Shown here: positions 54,034-63,228 of the stretch, piece by piece | Position numbering within the stretch: the first letter of the stretch is position 1 | Layout of the letters: the number at the start of each line of letters is the position of its first letter | Assembly (NCBI RefSeq): GCF_013318015.2 | Contig: NZ_CP115843.1 | Span: 558,001-622,000, forward strand | Direction: 5' to 3' | Length of the DNA stretch: 64,000 bases | Origin: Agrobacterium tumefaciens | Lineage (GTDB): Bacteria > Pseudomonadota > Alphaproteobacteria > Rhizobiales > Rhizobiaceae | Notes under the pieces: generated by a model | Seen by the model: only the letters and a program-made list of their open reading frames with translations | Told to the model about the DNA's origin: nothing | Database searches by the model: none | Made by a program: the position numbers and the translations under genes

Positions 54034-54266
54034 TGCCTCTACGTTCTCCCCAAGGAGATCTGTGCCCTGCACGATTGGAAGGCCCTAAAAAGCGTTTTCC
54101 GCTTCCTGCACATAAGGCTCATCGTAACCACTATTCTATGTTCCCGAGGTTTCCGGCAAAGCTCCTCGTTACGGGGCGCTTGATTGGAAACGCGCTTGAG
54201 GGGCGCCGTCTCATCACGTCACTATATCTCATTACTGCTGGCAGATGTAGCAAGATCAATTGCCAA

Positions 54267-54289
54267 CCGGGGCGCCTTGCGCGCCCCGG
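54267..54289 (-). terminator. Terminator hairpin after the organosulfur operon
   Basis: CCGGGGCGC-CTTGC-GCGCCCCGG is a perfect nine-pair GC stem with a five-base loop, 14 bases beyond the sfnB stop on the minus strand. It is followed by TTGGCAATTG, a weak T-tract. Confidence 0.7.
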
Positions 54290-54303
54290 GCTCCAGAGTT
54301 TAC

Positions 54304-55551
54304 TCAGCTCCAGGCGTGAAGTGGCGGCTTCTCGCCATTGAGGAAGTACTTGCCGAGGATGGAATATTTCCACCGGACCGGATCGTGCAGCGTGTGGGTA
54401 CGGGCATTGCGCCAATGGCGATCGAGGTGGTGCTCTGCAAGCGTGGAGCGGGTGCCTGCAAGTTCGAACAGCTTGTTGGTCGCCGTAATGGCTATCTCTG
54501 TCGAGAGAATTTTCGCCTCGGCCGTCACGATCTGTGCTTCGGCGACCGTGTCAGCATTCGGGTTCCGGATGGCGCGATCGATGGCATAACCGGCTTTTTC
54601 AAGCAGCGCCTGGGCCGCATGCAGTCGCAGCGTCAGATCGCCGACAGCCTGGATCGTGTAGGGGTCATCCCAGGCATGATCTACGCCGCTATCCACCCAT
54701 GCGCGGCTCTTGGTGCGCACGAAGGAGATGGTTTCATCGATTGCCGCCTGCGCTATACCCGTATCCACCGCGACCTGGATAATCTGGAAAATCGCACCAT
54801 CCGCAGTGGGTTCCGCATAACCCTTGTAGCCGGGAACCAGATGGGTTTTCGGCACTTTGACATTGTTCAGGATCACCGTACCGGACAGCGTCGTGCGCTG
54901 CCCGAAGGATGACCAGTCGTCGATGACGGTCAATCCGGGTGCATCCCGCTCGGCAATTGCATACCAGGCGCGGCCTTCATCATCGAGCGCAACGATGGGC
55001 ACGAGATGGGCGAGAAGTGCGCCGGAGGAGTAGAATTTCTGGCCGTTGACGATCACATGGTCGCCCGCATCGACGAACTTCGTTTCGAAGTCCGCCGCCC
55101 GCTTGGAACCGAATTCGGAGAAGGCATTGCCGAAGCGTGTGCCGCGCAGCACTTCTGCGAAAAGCAGCGTCTGCTGAGCCTCATCGGAAACCGTGCGGAT
55201 CGCGGCAACGACGCCGAGATGGTTCTGCGCGATCTGGCCAATCGAGGAATCGGCCGCGGAGACGATCTCGATCACCTTGGCGAGCGTCGCATAGGAGACT
55301 TCAGGACCGCCGAACTTCTTCGGCACGTTGATCGACCAGAGCCCGCTTTGCGAGAAGGCATCGAGTTCCTTTACCGGCCAGATGCGATCGCGATCGCGAA
55401 TGGCTGCGCCGGGGGCAATTTCGGCGGCGAGGTTCTTCGCGACTTCGATCGCTTCGGCATCGCTCTTGATGATGTGTGCCGGCTCACTCGGCCGCGGCAC
55501 GGCGGGAACGCCTTGAGCCGCATCTTTCGTCTTCACGTTGGAAATGGTCAT
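54304..55551 (-). CDS. sfnB: SfnB-family sulfur-acquisition oxidoreductase (acyl-CoA dehydrogenase fold)
   Basis: 415 residues of the acyl-CoA dehydrogenase superfamily, SfnB/DszC branch. Typical blocks: GLWSINVPKKFGGPEVSYAT, ADSSIGQIAQNHLG, FSEFGSKRAADFETK, VIVNGQKFYSSGALLAHLVP and the C-terminal TRSTLAEHHLDRHWRNARTHTLHDP. SfnB of Pseudomonas is needed for growth on dimethylsulfone as sulfur source; these flavin enzymes probably oxygenate organosulfur compounds with reduced FMN. It is the last gene of the operon that begins with msuE and sfnG, so the NADH-dependent FMN reductase could supply it. Confidence 0.9.
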   Translation of the reverse strand: MTISNVKTKDAAQGVPAVPRPSEPAHIIKSDAEAIEVAKNLAAEIAPGAAIRDRDRIWPVKELDAFSQSGLWSINVPKKFGGPEVSYATLAKVIEIVSAADSSIGQIAQNHLGVVAAIRTVSDEAQQTLLFAEVLRGTRFGNAFSEFGSKRAADFETKFVDAGDHVIVNGQKFYSSGALLAHLVPIVALDDEGRAWYAIAERDAPGLTVIDDWSSFGQRTTLSGTVILNNVKVPKTHLVPGYKGYAEPTADGAIFQIIQVAVDTGIAQAAIDETISFVRTKSRAWVDSGVDHAWDDPYTIQAVGDLTLRLHAAQALLEKAGYAIDRAIRNPNADTVAEAQIVTAEAKILSTEIAITATNKLFELAGTRSTLAEHHLDRHWRNARTHTLHDPVRWKYSILGKYFLNGEKPPLHAWS

Positions 55552-55577
55552 GCCATGTCTCCTCTTTCCTTTGATTT

Positions 55578-56354
55578 TCAGTGAATATGCGTGACGAGCA
55601 CGGCTGGCTTCTGGCCCAGATAGAAGGCTTTCACGTCATCGCGCGCCTTGAGTTCGGCGGCCGTGCCTGACAGCACGCTCACGCCGTTTTCCAGAATGAT
55701 GGCCCGGTCGGCATAGGTCAGCGCGACTGCTGAGTTTTGTTCAGCGACCAGGATCGAAAGCCCTTCTTCGCGATTAAGGCGCTTCAGCGTGCGGAAAATA
55801 TCCTGCACGATGAGAGGCGCCAGCCCCATTGACGGTTCGTCGAGGACAAGCAGCCGTGGCCGTGACATCAGTGCCCGGCCGATGGCCGTCATCTGCTGCT
55901 CGCCGCCCGAAGTGAGGCCGGAAAGCACCCGGCGCTTTTCCTTAAGTCTTGGGAAATGCGTGTAAATTTTCTCAAGGTCGGTCGCGATTTCAGTGCGCGT
56001 GGCGGATCGGCCAAGGCCGCCGGAGACCAGGTTTTCCTCGACCGTAAGTGTCTTGAAGCAATGGCGACCTTCGAGCACCTGCACGAGACCGCGACGGACA
56101 AGGCTTGCTGGGGTTTCGCGCGTGACATCACGACCGTCAAACAGGACATGACCGGCGAGCACCTGCCCCCGTTCGGCCGGAAGGAGGTTGGAAACCGCCT
56201 TCAGCGTCGTCGTCTTGCCAGCGCCGTTCGCACCGAGAACGGCAAGGATCTCCCCCCGTCCGAGCGAAAAAGTGACCCCATGCAATGCGGTGATGGCATG
56301 ATTGTAGGTTGCGTGGAGCCCCTCCACGGCAAGCAGCCTGTTCCCCTCGGTCAT
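55578..56354 (-). CDS. LivF-type ABC ATPase of the organosulfur operon
   Basis: 258 residues: Walker A VLGANGAGKTTTLK, signature LTSGGEQQMTAIG (S-G-G-E, the LivF form), Walker B LLVLDEPSMGLAP and Q-loop VLEGRHCFKTLTV. ATG 56354 has AAGGAG six bases ahead; the longer frame to 56426 only runs to the neighbour. It lies between the binding protein and sfnB. Confidence 0.92.
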   Translation of the reverse strand: MTEGNRLLAVEGLHATYNHAITALHGVTFSLGRGEILAVLGANGAGKTTTLKAVSNLLPAERGQVLAGHVLFDGRDVTRETPASLVRRGLVQVLEGRHCFKTLTVEENLVSGGLGRSATRTEIATDLEKIYTHFPRLKEKRRVLSGLTSGGEQQMTAIGRALMSRPRLLVLDEPSMGLAPLIVQDIFRTLKRLNREEGLSILVAEQNSAVALTYADRAIILENGVSVLSGTAAELKARDDVKAFYLGQKPAVLVTHIH

Positions 56355-56425
56355 CACGATCTCCTTGGCGCTTTTCGGGATGTTGTGGCCGGACACGGGG
56401 AGACCCTTGCCCGACCACGCGAACA

Positions 56426-57760
56426 TCAGTTCGTCACGGAATTCGCATCTTCCGACGTGCGAAGCTTGATGCCCTTTTCAGCCGCATAGGCCTCGGACGA
56501 CTTCTCGATGATCGGGCGCAGCAGGGCCCAGTCCGGTGCGATCCAATCGGAAACCACGTTCCACTTCTTGCCGTCCCACTGCTGGAACGTCACGTAGCCG
56601 TTACCCTCATGGTTATCCCAGGTGACATTGATCGAGTGGAAGAGATCCTTGGCGCCCAACGCCTCGACACGGGCTGGATCAAGCTGCAGATGCTCGAAGC
56701 CCCAGCGAACTTCGTCGCCGGTCAGGGTGCGCTTGCCGAATTTCTCCTGGGCGATCCGCACCGCCCCGACATTAAGAATACCGTTGACGATACCGAGATT
56801 GTGATAGACGGAGCCGATGCGGCTCTTGTCATCAAGGTTGCCCTTGCCGGCGTCGTAGACGGTTTTCACGATTTCCTTGACCACCGGATATTCGGCACCT
56901 GATGCCTGGGTGGTGATGGCGGTGTAGCCCTTGGCCGCATCGCCGGCGGGAATAACGTCCTCTTCCGAGTTGGACCAGACATTGCCGATGATGTGATCCA
57001 CCGGGAAACCGGTTTTCGCCGCCGTCTTCAACGCCACCGGGTTCATGACGCCCCAGCCGCGCAGCACGACATAATCCGGCTTGGCACGGCGGATCGTCAG
57101 CCACTGCGACTGCTGCTCGTTGCCCGGATGCGGGACTTCGATCTGCTGGAGCTCGAAGCCATACTTCTTGGCCAGCAGGTCATAGATCGGGATCGTTTCC
57201 TTGCCATAGGGAGAGCCGTGGTAGAGCACAACGATCTTCTTGCCCTTCAGTCCTCCAACCCCGCCTTCCTTGGATGCAATGTAGTTCACGATGCCGGAGG
57301 TTTCGCTGTAGGGATTGAGCAGCAGCGGGAAAACATAGGGAAAAACACGGCCATCGGTCGAATCCGTGCGGCCGTGGTTGATGGTAATGAGCGGCACCTT
57401 GTCCTGGGTGATGCGGTCGATCATGGCATAGGCTATGCCGACCGACAGCGGGTTCCAGGCCGCAACGCCGGGGTTGCTCTTCAGGCGTTCATAAGCCTCG
57501 ACCCCTCGCTCAACTTCGTACTGGGTTTCGGCTTCTGACCATGTCAGCTTGACGCCGTTGATACCGCCGTCCCTGATGTTGACGAGATTGAGATAATCGA
57601 TGAATCCGCCGAAAAAGCCCGTGCCACCGGCTGCATAAGGCCCGACGCGGTAGCTCTGCAGGGGGAAGTACTGTTCATCGGCCATGGCCGGGAAGGCGAT
57701 GGCGGTGAGGCTGATGCCGGCAGCAAAGGCTGCCGCTTTTATTTTGGTATAAAGGGTCAT
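56426..57760 (-). CDS. Periplasmic binding protein, HAAT family, organosulfur operon
   Basis: 444 residues. A Sec signal peptide (KIKAAAFAAGISLTAIAFPA, cut after AMA) precedes the mature start DEQYFPLQSYRVGPYAAGG. It has the two-lobed fold of the LivJ type (VKLTWSEAETQYEVERGVEA; YGKETIPIYDLLAKKYGFEL; VVLRGWGVMNPVALKTAAK). Length is at the upper end of the family. GGAG is 12 bases before ATG 57760. Its place between sfnG and sfnB suggests a sulfonate, sulfone or similar sulfur compound as ligand, unlike the amino acids bound by classic relatives. Confidence 0.88.
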   Translation of the reverse strand: MTLYTKIKAAAFAAGISLTAIAFPAMADEQYFPLQSYRVGPYAAGGTGFFGGFIDYLNLVNIRDGGINGVKLTWSEAETQYEVERGVEAYERLKSNPGVAAWNPLSVGIAYAMIDRITQDKVPLITINHGRTDSTDGRVFPYVFPLLLNPYSETSGIVNYIASKEGGVGGLKGKKIVVLYHGSPYGKETIPIYDLLAKKYGFELQQIEVPHPGNEQQSQWLTIRRAKPDYVVLRGWGVMNPVALKTAAKTGFPVDHIIGNVWSNSEEDVIPAGDAAKGYTAITTQASGAEYPVVKEIVKTVYDAGKGNLDDKSRIGSVYHNLGIVNGILNVGAVRIAQEKFGKRTLTGDEVRWGFEHLQLDPARVEALGAKDLFHSINVTWDNHEGNGYVTFQQWDGKKWNVVSDWIAPDWALLRPIIEKSSEAYAAEKGIKLRTSEDANSVTN

Positions 57761-57858
57761 ATCTGGACACACTCCGTCTGTCGGCTGGCGCTCGGCCATC
57801 CGTGTAGGTTTCAGGAATTCATTGCTGATAAGCTTTTCTTGTTGGAAGCCTTTGCCTG

Positions 57859-58920
57859 TCAGGGCCGGCTTCGAGGAATCCACGCCCGCCTGACGGCAGC
57901 CGTAACGCGTAACTTCAAGCGATCCCACAATGACACGAGGCCATCAGGTTCCAGGATCAGAAACAGTATGATCAAGGCACCGAGAACGATGCGCTGCGTC
58001 ATATCGAGCACTCCGGAATTAAAGACATCGCCTAATAGCAAAGAGCCAAGCCGCGAGAGGACCAGCGGAAAGACGACGATCAAAGCCGCGCCGAAGAAGG
58101 CACCCCGGATCGAGGCAAGCCCGCCAATGATGACGATGAAGAGTATTTGGAACGAGCGGTCTAGATTGAAGCCGGCCGGCTCCACCGTGCGAAGATAGGC
58201 AAAAGCCCAGATTACCCCGGCAATCCCGACGATGAAGGACGAGATTGCAAAGGCGAGCAGCTTGGTGCGAAGCACCGGAATGCCGATGATGCGTGCGGCG
58301 GTCTCGTTGTCGCGCACGGCAATGAAGTTGCGGCCGGTCTGCGACGACACCAGGCGGTAGGCGAGGAACGTGAGGACGGCGACAATGGTCAGCGCGAAGA
58401 GATAACGCCCGATCGGCCCTTCGAAAGAAATCCCGGCTAGCGATAGCGCTGGCGCATCGATCACGCCGGATGCGGATTCGTTCGAGAACCAGCTGAATTT
58501 CGTCAACGCCCATTGCACGAAGAACTGCGCCGCAAGAGTCGAAACGGCGAGGTAGAAACCGCGCAGTCGCAGGCTCGGCAGGCCAAAAACTATGCCGATT
58601 GCCGCGGCGGAAAGACCGGCAAGTACAATCGAAACAATAAGCGGCAGCGCATCGATACGCAGATTGAAATTGTATGCCGCGAAGGCACCGACGGCCATGA
58701 ATGCGGCCGAGCCAAGCGAGACCTGACCCGCATAGCCAGTTAAAAGGTTGAGACCAACCCCGGCAAGGCTGAGCGCAAGAAACGGCAGCAGGATTGCCTC
58801 GAAGAGGTAACTGGTGCCGACGAACGGCACGACGAGATAAGCAACGGCGAGCACTGCGACCGTGCCGGCATGGCGCGGCAGGGAGAACGACGATGAAAGA
58901 TCGGCTGTAACGGCGGACAT
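57859..58920 (-). CDS. LivM-type ABC permease of the organosulfur operon
   Basis: 353 residues, highly hydrophobic, with LivM marks AGVGLNLLTGYAGQVSLGSA near residue 55, the coupling loop AVRDNETAARIIGIPVLRTK and IGGLASIRGAFFGAAL. The C-terminus ends in a basic tail (RVTAAVRRAWIPRSRP). Its start lies two bases from the stop of the LivH-type gene. Confidence 0.92.
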   Translation of the reverse strand: MSAVTADLSSSFSLPRHAGTVAVLAVAYLVVPFVGTSYLFEAILLPFLALSLAGVGLNLLTGYAGQVSLGSAAFMAVGAFAAYNFNLRIDALPLIVSIVLAGLSAAAIGIVFGLPSLRLRGFYLAVSTLAAQFFVQWALTKFSWFSNESASGVIDAPALSLAGISFEGPIGRYLFALTIVAVLTFLAYRLVSSQTGRNFIAVRDNETAARIIGIPVLRTKLLAFAISSFIVGIAGVIWAFAYLRTVEPAGFNLDRSFQILFIVIIGGLASIRGAFFGAALIVVFPLVLSRLGSLLLGDVFNSGVLDMTQRIVLGALIILFLILEPDGLVSLWDRLKLRVTAAVRRAWIPRSRP

Positions 58921-58921
58921 A

Positions 58922-59818
58922 TTAGACCCTTTCCACGAGCTTTTGACCGAAGAGCCCGGACGGGCGGATCAGCAGGAAGGCAAGGGCCACGACATAGGCA
59001 AACCACCCCTCGATGCCGCCGCCGAAGCACTCACCGATATAGACCTCGGCGAGCTTTTCCGACGCGCCGACAATCAGACCACCGATGATCGCGCCTAGAA
59101 TGGAATCGAAGCCGCCGAGAACGAGCACCGGCAGAGCCTTCAGCACTACCAGCGACAGCGAGAACTGCACCCCGAGCCGCGCACCCCAGAGCAGCCCGGC
59201 GACCAGGGCAACGAGGCCTGCCGCCGCCCAGACGCTCGCCCATATCCAGGGCAGCTTGAGACCGACGGCAAGCGCCGCGAACTGGTCATCCGCGACGGCG
59301 CGGAAGCCGAGGCCGATGCGGGTATAGCGGAAGAAGGCCGAGAGAGCCGCCACCATGCCGGCCGCGACGACTGCGGCAAAGATGTCGAACTGGCTGATGA
59401 AAACGCCACCAACATCAAAGGGAATGTCCTCGATACCGAGATCAAGCCCATGAACCTGCGTACCCCAGAGGAGTTGGGCCGCTCCCTCGATGATGTAGGA
59501 TAGGCCAAGCGTCGCCATGAACAGCGTGATCGGTGGCTTGTTGGTGAGCGGCCGAAGCACCGTACGCTCGATCGCAACACCGATGACGACCATGATGGCA
59601 AAGGTAATGGCAAAGGCAGCCACAAAAGGCACGCCACGCTCGACAAGGCTGACAAAGGTCAGCGCCGCGAACAGGAGAAGCGCGCCCTGCGAAAAGTTTA
59701 GGACACCCGATGTCTTGTAGATCAGCACGAACCCGATGGCGACTAGGGAATACATGACCCCGGAGAGCAACCCGCCGACCAGGACCTCGGTAAAGAACAA
59801 CCAATCAAACGCAGCCAT
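58922..59818 (-). CDS. LivH-type ABC permease of the organosulfur operon
   Basis: 298 residues with the LivH pattern: VGGLLSGVMYSLVAIGFVLI, YKTSGVLNFSQGALLLFAAL, coupling loop FRAVADDQFAALAVGL and LGGFDSILGAIIGGLIVG. It overlaps the LivG-type gene by one base, so it is coupled to it. Confidence 0.93.
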   Translation of the reverse strand: MAAFDWLFFTEVLVGGLLSGVMYSLVAIGFVLIYKTSGVLNFSQGALLLFAALTFVSLVERGVPFVAAFAITFAIMVVIGVAIERTVLRPLTNKPPITLFMATLGLSYIIEGAAQLLWGTQVHGLDLGIEDIPFDVGGVFISQFDIFAAVVAAGMVAALSAFFRYTRIGLGFRAVADDQFAALAVGLKLPWIWASVWAAAGLVALVAGLLWGARLGVQFSLSLVVLKALPVLVLGGFDSILGAIIGGLIVGASEKLAEVYIGECFGGGIEGWFAYVVALAFLLIRPSGLFGQKLVERV

Positions 59819-60735
59819 CAGATACCCTCCCCGTCTTCGTTTTCCGGCGCAGCGCCGAGATAGGCATCGATGACACGTTGATCGCTGGCAATTTCCGCAG
59901 GCGTGCCATCGGCGATCTTGCGCCCGTAGTCGAGCACCGCGATGCGGTCGGAAAGACCCATCACCACGCCAATGTCATGCTCGATCAGAACGACGGTGAC
60001 CGCATATTCGTCACGCGCGAGACGCACATAATCGGCAAGTTCGTTCTTCTCCGTCGCCGTCATGCCAGCCATAGGCTCGTCAAGCAGCAGAATGCGTGGC
60101 TCGGCGGCAAGCGCACGCGCGAGTTCCACCCGCTTCTGCAATCCATAGGGCAGCGTGCCGGCAAGCCGGTCAACATGGGGCGTTAGATGCAGAAAATCGA
60201 TGATCCGCCCTGCCCGCTCGCGGGCATCGGCCTGCTCGCGACGAGCGCTCGGCAGACCGGCTATCTGGCTCAGGAAATTTGCTCGCTCGGCGTAAGCCCG
60301 CCCCGTGGCAACATTATCGAGAACACTGAGACCCTTGAACAAGGCGAGGTTCTGGAACGTCCGCGCCACGCCGAGACTGGCGAGCTTCTCAGTGGGCACT
60401 GGACGATAGGCTTTGCCATTAATCGCTACATGGCCACGATCCGGGCGGTAGACGCCTGATATAACATTAATCAGCGAACTCTTGCCGGCGCCGTTCGGCC
60501 CGATAATACCCAGGATTTCGCCCTGCTGCACGGCCAGGTCGATATTCTCCAGAGCGACGACGCCTCCAAAGGAGAGGTCAATACCGCGAAGCTCCAGCAC
60601 GAGTTCTTTGGCGGCGTCCAGCGCGCGGCGTTCTTGCCCGACATGCTCGCTGGGCAAGGCCATGTGTTGGCGGATGTCCGTTGGGATCGCCACCTCCGCG
60701 CCAAGACTTGCAACCAGAAAACTCGATGCTGACAT
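59818..60735 (-). CDS. LivG-type ABC ATPase of the organosulfur operon
   Basis: 305 residues: Walker A IIGPNGAGKSSLIN, LivG hallmark GVARTFQNLALFKGLSV, Walker B ILLLDEPMAGMTA and switch LIEHDIGV. The usual LSGGQ signature is altered to LPYGLQKRVELARAL, a form common in LivG. The N-terminus is about 45 residues longer than usual; ATG 60663 (MALPSEHV) is a possible shorter start. It follows sfnG by 106 bases. Confidence 0.9.
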   Translation of the reverse strand: MSASSFLVASLGAEVAIPTDIRQHMALPSEHVGQERRALDAAKELVLELRGIDLSFGGVVALENIDLAVQQGEILGIIGPNGAGKSSLINVISGVYRPDRGHVAINGKAYRPVPTEKLASLGVARTFQNLALFKGLSVLDNVATGRAYAERANFLSQIAGLPSARREQADARERAGRIIDFLHLTPHVDRLAGTLPYGLQKRVELARALAAEPRILLLDEPMAGMTATEKNELADYVRLARDEYAVTVVLIEHDIGVVMGLSDRIAVLDYGRKIADGTPAEIASDQRVIDAYLGAAPENEDGEGI

Positions 60736-60841
60736 CGTTCAGTCCATGCTCCGCCCAATGGGCACAGGTTTCCAATCACGGAGGCGGTCCCGCCCGTGGT
60801 CCAGGCGGCGGCCAAAGGCCGCTGCCGTCCGATTTGCGACA

Positions 60842-61945
60842 TTACTCCGCAGCGATTGCTGCGCTGATTTCCGCCTGTTCCAGTTCGCGCACGAGCGGGA
60901 TGACATGCTTGCCGAAATACTCGACTTCTTCCTGAAAATGCAGGAAGCCCAGCAGGATGAGGTCAGCACCGGCGCGTTTGAGGTTCACCACGCGTTCGGC
61001 AACCTGCCGCGGCGTGCCGATCAGGTTTGAGCGGAAGCCGTCATTATACTGAACGAGATCTTCGAAGCTGGACTTCGCCCAGTTGCCCTCGCCTTCGGGA
61101 GAAGACTTGCCGGCATTTTTTACCTCATGGCCGAAGGCATTGACCGCTTCCGGATTGGCCTTTTCGATGATCTCGGCAAGCACGGCTCTCGCCTCTTCCT
61201 CGGTCTCACGCACGATGGCGAAGGCGTTCACGCCGACTTTGACCGCGTGGTTGTTTTCCTTGGCCTTGACGCGAATGTCATTCACCTGTTTGGCGATTTC
61301 CTCCGGCGTGTTGCCGTTGGTGAAGTACCAGTCGGATACGCGGGCCGCCATATCGCGAGCCGCACGCGACGAACCGCCCTGGAAGATTTCCGGCTGCGGA
61401 TCAATCGGCTTCGGCTTGAGGGAGTAGTTGTTGAAGCGGTAGAAATCGCCGCGGAAGGTGAAATTGTCTTCCGTCCAGATGCCGCGCAGAGCCCGGATGA
61501 ACTCTTCCGAACGGCGGTAGCGTTCGTCGTGATCGAGCCAAGGCTCGCCGATGGCGTGAAACTCGCCGCGGAACCAGCCGCTGACGATGTTAACGGCAAC
61601 GCGACCGTTGGTGAGGTGATTGATCGTGGCAATCTGTTTGGCGGCAAGCGCGGGGTTCCACGGACCAGGCAGAATGGCGGCGATGACCTTGAGCGTCGTC
61701 GTCGATTCCAGCAGAGCGTGACTGAACGACACGGATTCGTGTTGGAATTCGGCGCCGTAGCCGGCGGTGAAGCGGATCTGGCTTAGCGCGTAATCGAAGC
61801 CGCTCGCTTCAGCGATCTGCGCGAGCTTGCGGTTGTAGTCAATTGTCCAGCTGGTGCGCTGCTCGATGTTCGATATTACGAGGCCGCCGGACACATTCGG
61901 CACCCAATAGGCAAATTTCACGGGCTCGGCGTGGTGTTCAGTCAT
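60842..61945 (-). CDS. sfnG: Dimethylsulfone monooxygenase SfnG (FMNH2-dependent)
   Basis: 367 residues of the bacterial luciferase-like (LLM) family. SfnG oxidises dimethylsulfone with O2 and FMNH2 to methanesulfinate and formaldehyde. SfnG-like blocks: VKFAYWVPNVSGGLVISNIE, IDYNRKLAQIAEASGFDYAL, SQIRFTAGYGAEFQHESVSF, NIVSGWFRGEF and NGNTPEEIAKQV. ATG 61945 (MTEHHAEPVKFAYW) has GAGGAG close before it; the longer frame to 62029 overlaps msuE. It depends on reduced FMN, supplied by the MsuE-type reductase encoded 22 bases upstream. Confidence 0.93.
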   Translation of the reverse strand: MTEHHAEPVKFAYWVPNVSGGLVISNIEQRTSWTIDYNRKLAQIAEASGFDYALSQIRFTAGYGAEFQHESVSFSHALLESTTTLKVIAAILPGPWNPALAAKQIATINHLTNGRVAVNIVSGWFRGEFHAIGEPWLDHDERYRRSEEFIRALRGIWTEDNFTFRGDFYRFNNYSLKPKPIDPQPEIFQGGSSRAARDMAARVSDWYFTNGNTPEEIAKQVNDIRVKAKENNHAVKVGVNAFAIVRETEEEARAVLAEIIEKANPEAVNAFGHEVKNAGKSSPEGEGNWAKSSFEDLVQYNDGFRSNLIGTPRQVAERVVNLKRAGADLILLGFLHFQEEVEYFGKHVIPLVRELEQAEISAAIAAE

Positions 61946-61967
61946 GGAAATCTCCTCTTTTCTGATG

Positions 61968-62558
61968 TCAGTTCGCGACCGCGTCGTGTGAAACGAGGCG
62001 AAGGGCCGAGCGGTGATCGTCGGCGACAAGGTTTCTGGCCGGCAGTAGATCGATCAATTCGGCGACGGCACGCTCGATGCGCGCCTCAACCACGGGGTTC
62101 GAGAGCGTGTATCCGGTGAAATCCGCCTCAACGGCGTAGACCGTCGTTGGCACTGTAACGGCGCCAAAGAAGCCGAACAGCGGCCTGAACTGATGCTCCA
62201 GCATGAGGCCGTGCAGTGCTGTACCGCCCGTTGCCGCAAGGATCACGCGCTTGCCTTGAAGCGCACGGAAATCGACGAGATCGAACAGATGCTTTAACGC
62301 GCCGGTGTAGGATGCGCGGTAGACAGGCGAACCGACGACAAGTACGTCGGCACCTTCCACAGCATCAATAATCCTGCGGCCGGCCTCATCCAGTTGATCT
62401 GCGCGAAGAGCCCTGAACAGGATCGGCGCCGCCACAGCCAGATCGACCGTGTCCACAGAGACGCTTGCCCGTCTCTCGATCGAGTTCAGGATGTCCGAGA
62501 CAATGCGTGCCGTGCGTGACGGTTGTTTAACGCTGCCGCTTATTCCAAGTACGTTCAT
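61968..62558 (-). CDS. msuE: NAD(P)H-dependent FMN reductase, MsuE/SsuE type
   Basis: 196 residues, flavodoxin-like. Marks: NVLGISGSVKQPSRTARIVS (phosphate-binding loop of FMN), LVVGSPVYRASYTGALKHLF and ILAATGGTALHGLMLEHQFR, the last with the SsuE/MsuE-type loop. It hands FMNH2 to two-component monooxygenases such as SfnG and SfnB. It is the first gene of the operon. ATG 62558 is preceded by AGGAGTGAGG. Sulfate starvation control is expected from the family but no operator was recognised. Confidence 0.92.
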   Translation of the reverse strand: MNVLGISGSVKQPSRTARIVSDILNSIERRASVSVDTVDLAVAAPILFRALRADQLDEAGRRIIDAVEGADVLVVGSPVYRASYTGALKHLFDLVDFRALQGKRVILAATGGTALHGLMLEHQFRPLFGFFGAVTVPTTVYAVEADFTGYTLSNPVVEARIERAVAELIDLLPARNLVADDHRSALRLVSHDAVAN

Positions 62559-63228
62559 TGTTCGCCTCACTCCTGTTACCTTTAATTTCTATAGTTTTCA
62601 TAGATAATCAAAGATGCAAATTCCAAAGTGAGGGCATTTTGAGGAAACCAATCTTGTGCATTCGCCCTCTGACGCAAAGGACTAAGCAGGCAGTGCCAGT
62701 GAGCAGCGAAGCGTTTAGGCGCCACGTGGCTCGTTTGGCGTGACCGACATACAAAAACAGTCGCGTTCTCCCTCACCATAATTGAATATGAGGGTGTCGC
62801 TCATTTCACTGTATTAATGGTATGCCAGCCATCGAACCGCCCCGCATCGATTGATGAATGACTGACGAGCGATCTACGTCGATAAAATGCACACTTCGGT
62901 AGCGCCCAAGTCAGCGCATGTGCGCAGGATAGGTGTCATCGACTGCGTGCGGTCTTTCCGGCATGGCATTTTGCTTGCCGCCGCCATGCCGCGCCTTACC
63001 ATCAAACCGATTGGGGCGACGAAACCGACCGAAAACGGACCATTTACCGGACCTCTCTGCACAGAGAAGCCAAACCTCCGGCATGTATGGCGTCGACTGT
63101 GTTTTAGCGACAATCAGCATTCGAGGTCTTGTTGGAGGCACGCGACCGACTGAGAGCAAGAAATTAAATGGTCTTGGTCGCGGTTCCGATATAGTCGGTT
63201 ATCGTAGACCTAATCTGCAGGGCGTTGC
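62559..63228. other. Promoter region of the organosulfur operon and LysR gene
   Basis: About 670 bases between divergent genes. The stretch 62,580-62,640 is AT-rich and probably holds the msuE promoter. Open frames at 62887-63159 on both strands share no family features I know. I looked for a sigma-54 site (GG-N10-GC), since SfnR of Pseudomonas needs it: TGGCAC-N3-CTGC at about 62,690-62,704 (minus) has the wrong spacing. Confidence 0.35.

Noticed and set aside
62690-62704. Sigma-54 promoter for msuE (TGGCAC...TGC)
   Set aside because: GG and GC elements are eight bases apart instead of ten, so it cannot be a normal -24/-12 promoter.
62887-63159. Overlapping frames on both strands in the msuE-LysR gap
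   Set aside because: No ribosome site, no family features; probably chance or an unrecognisable remnant.
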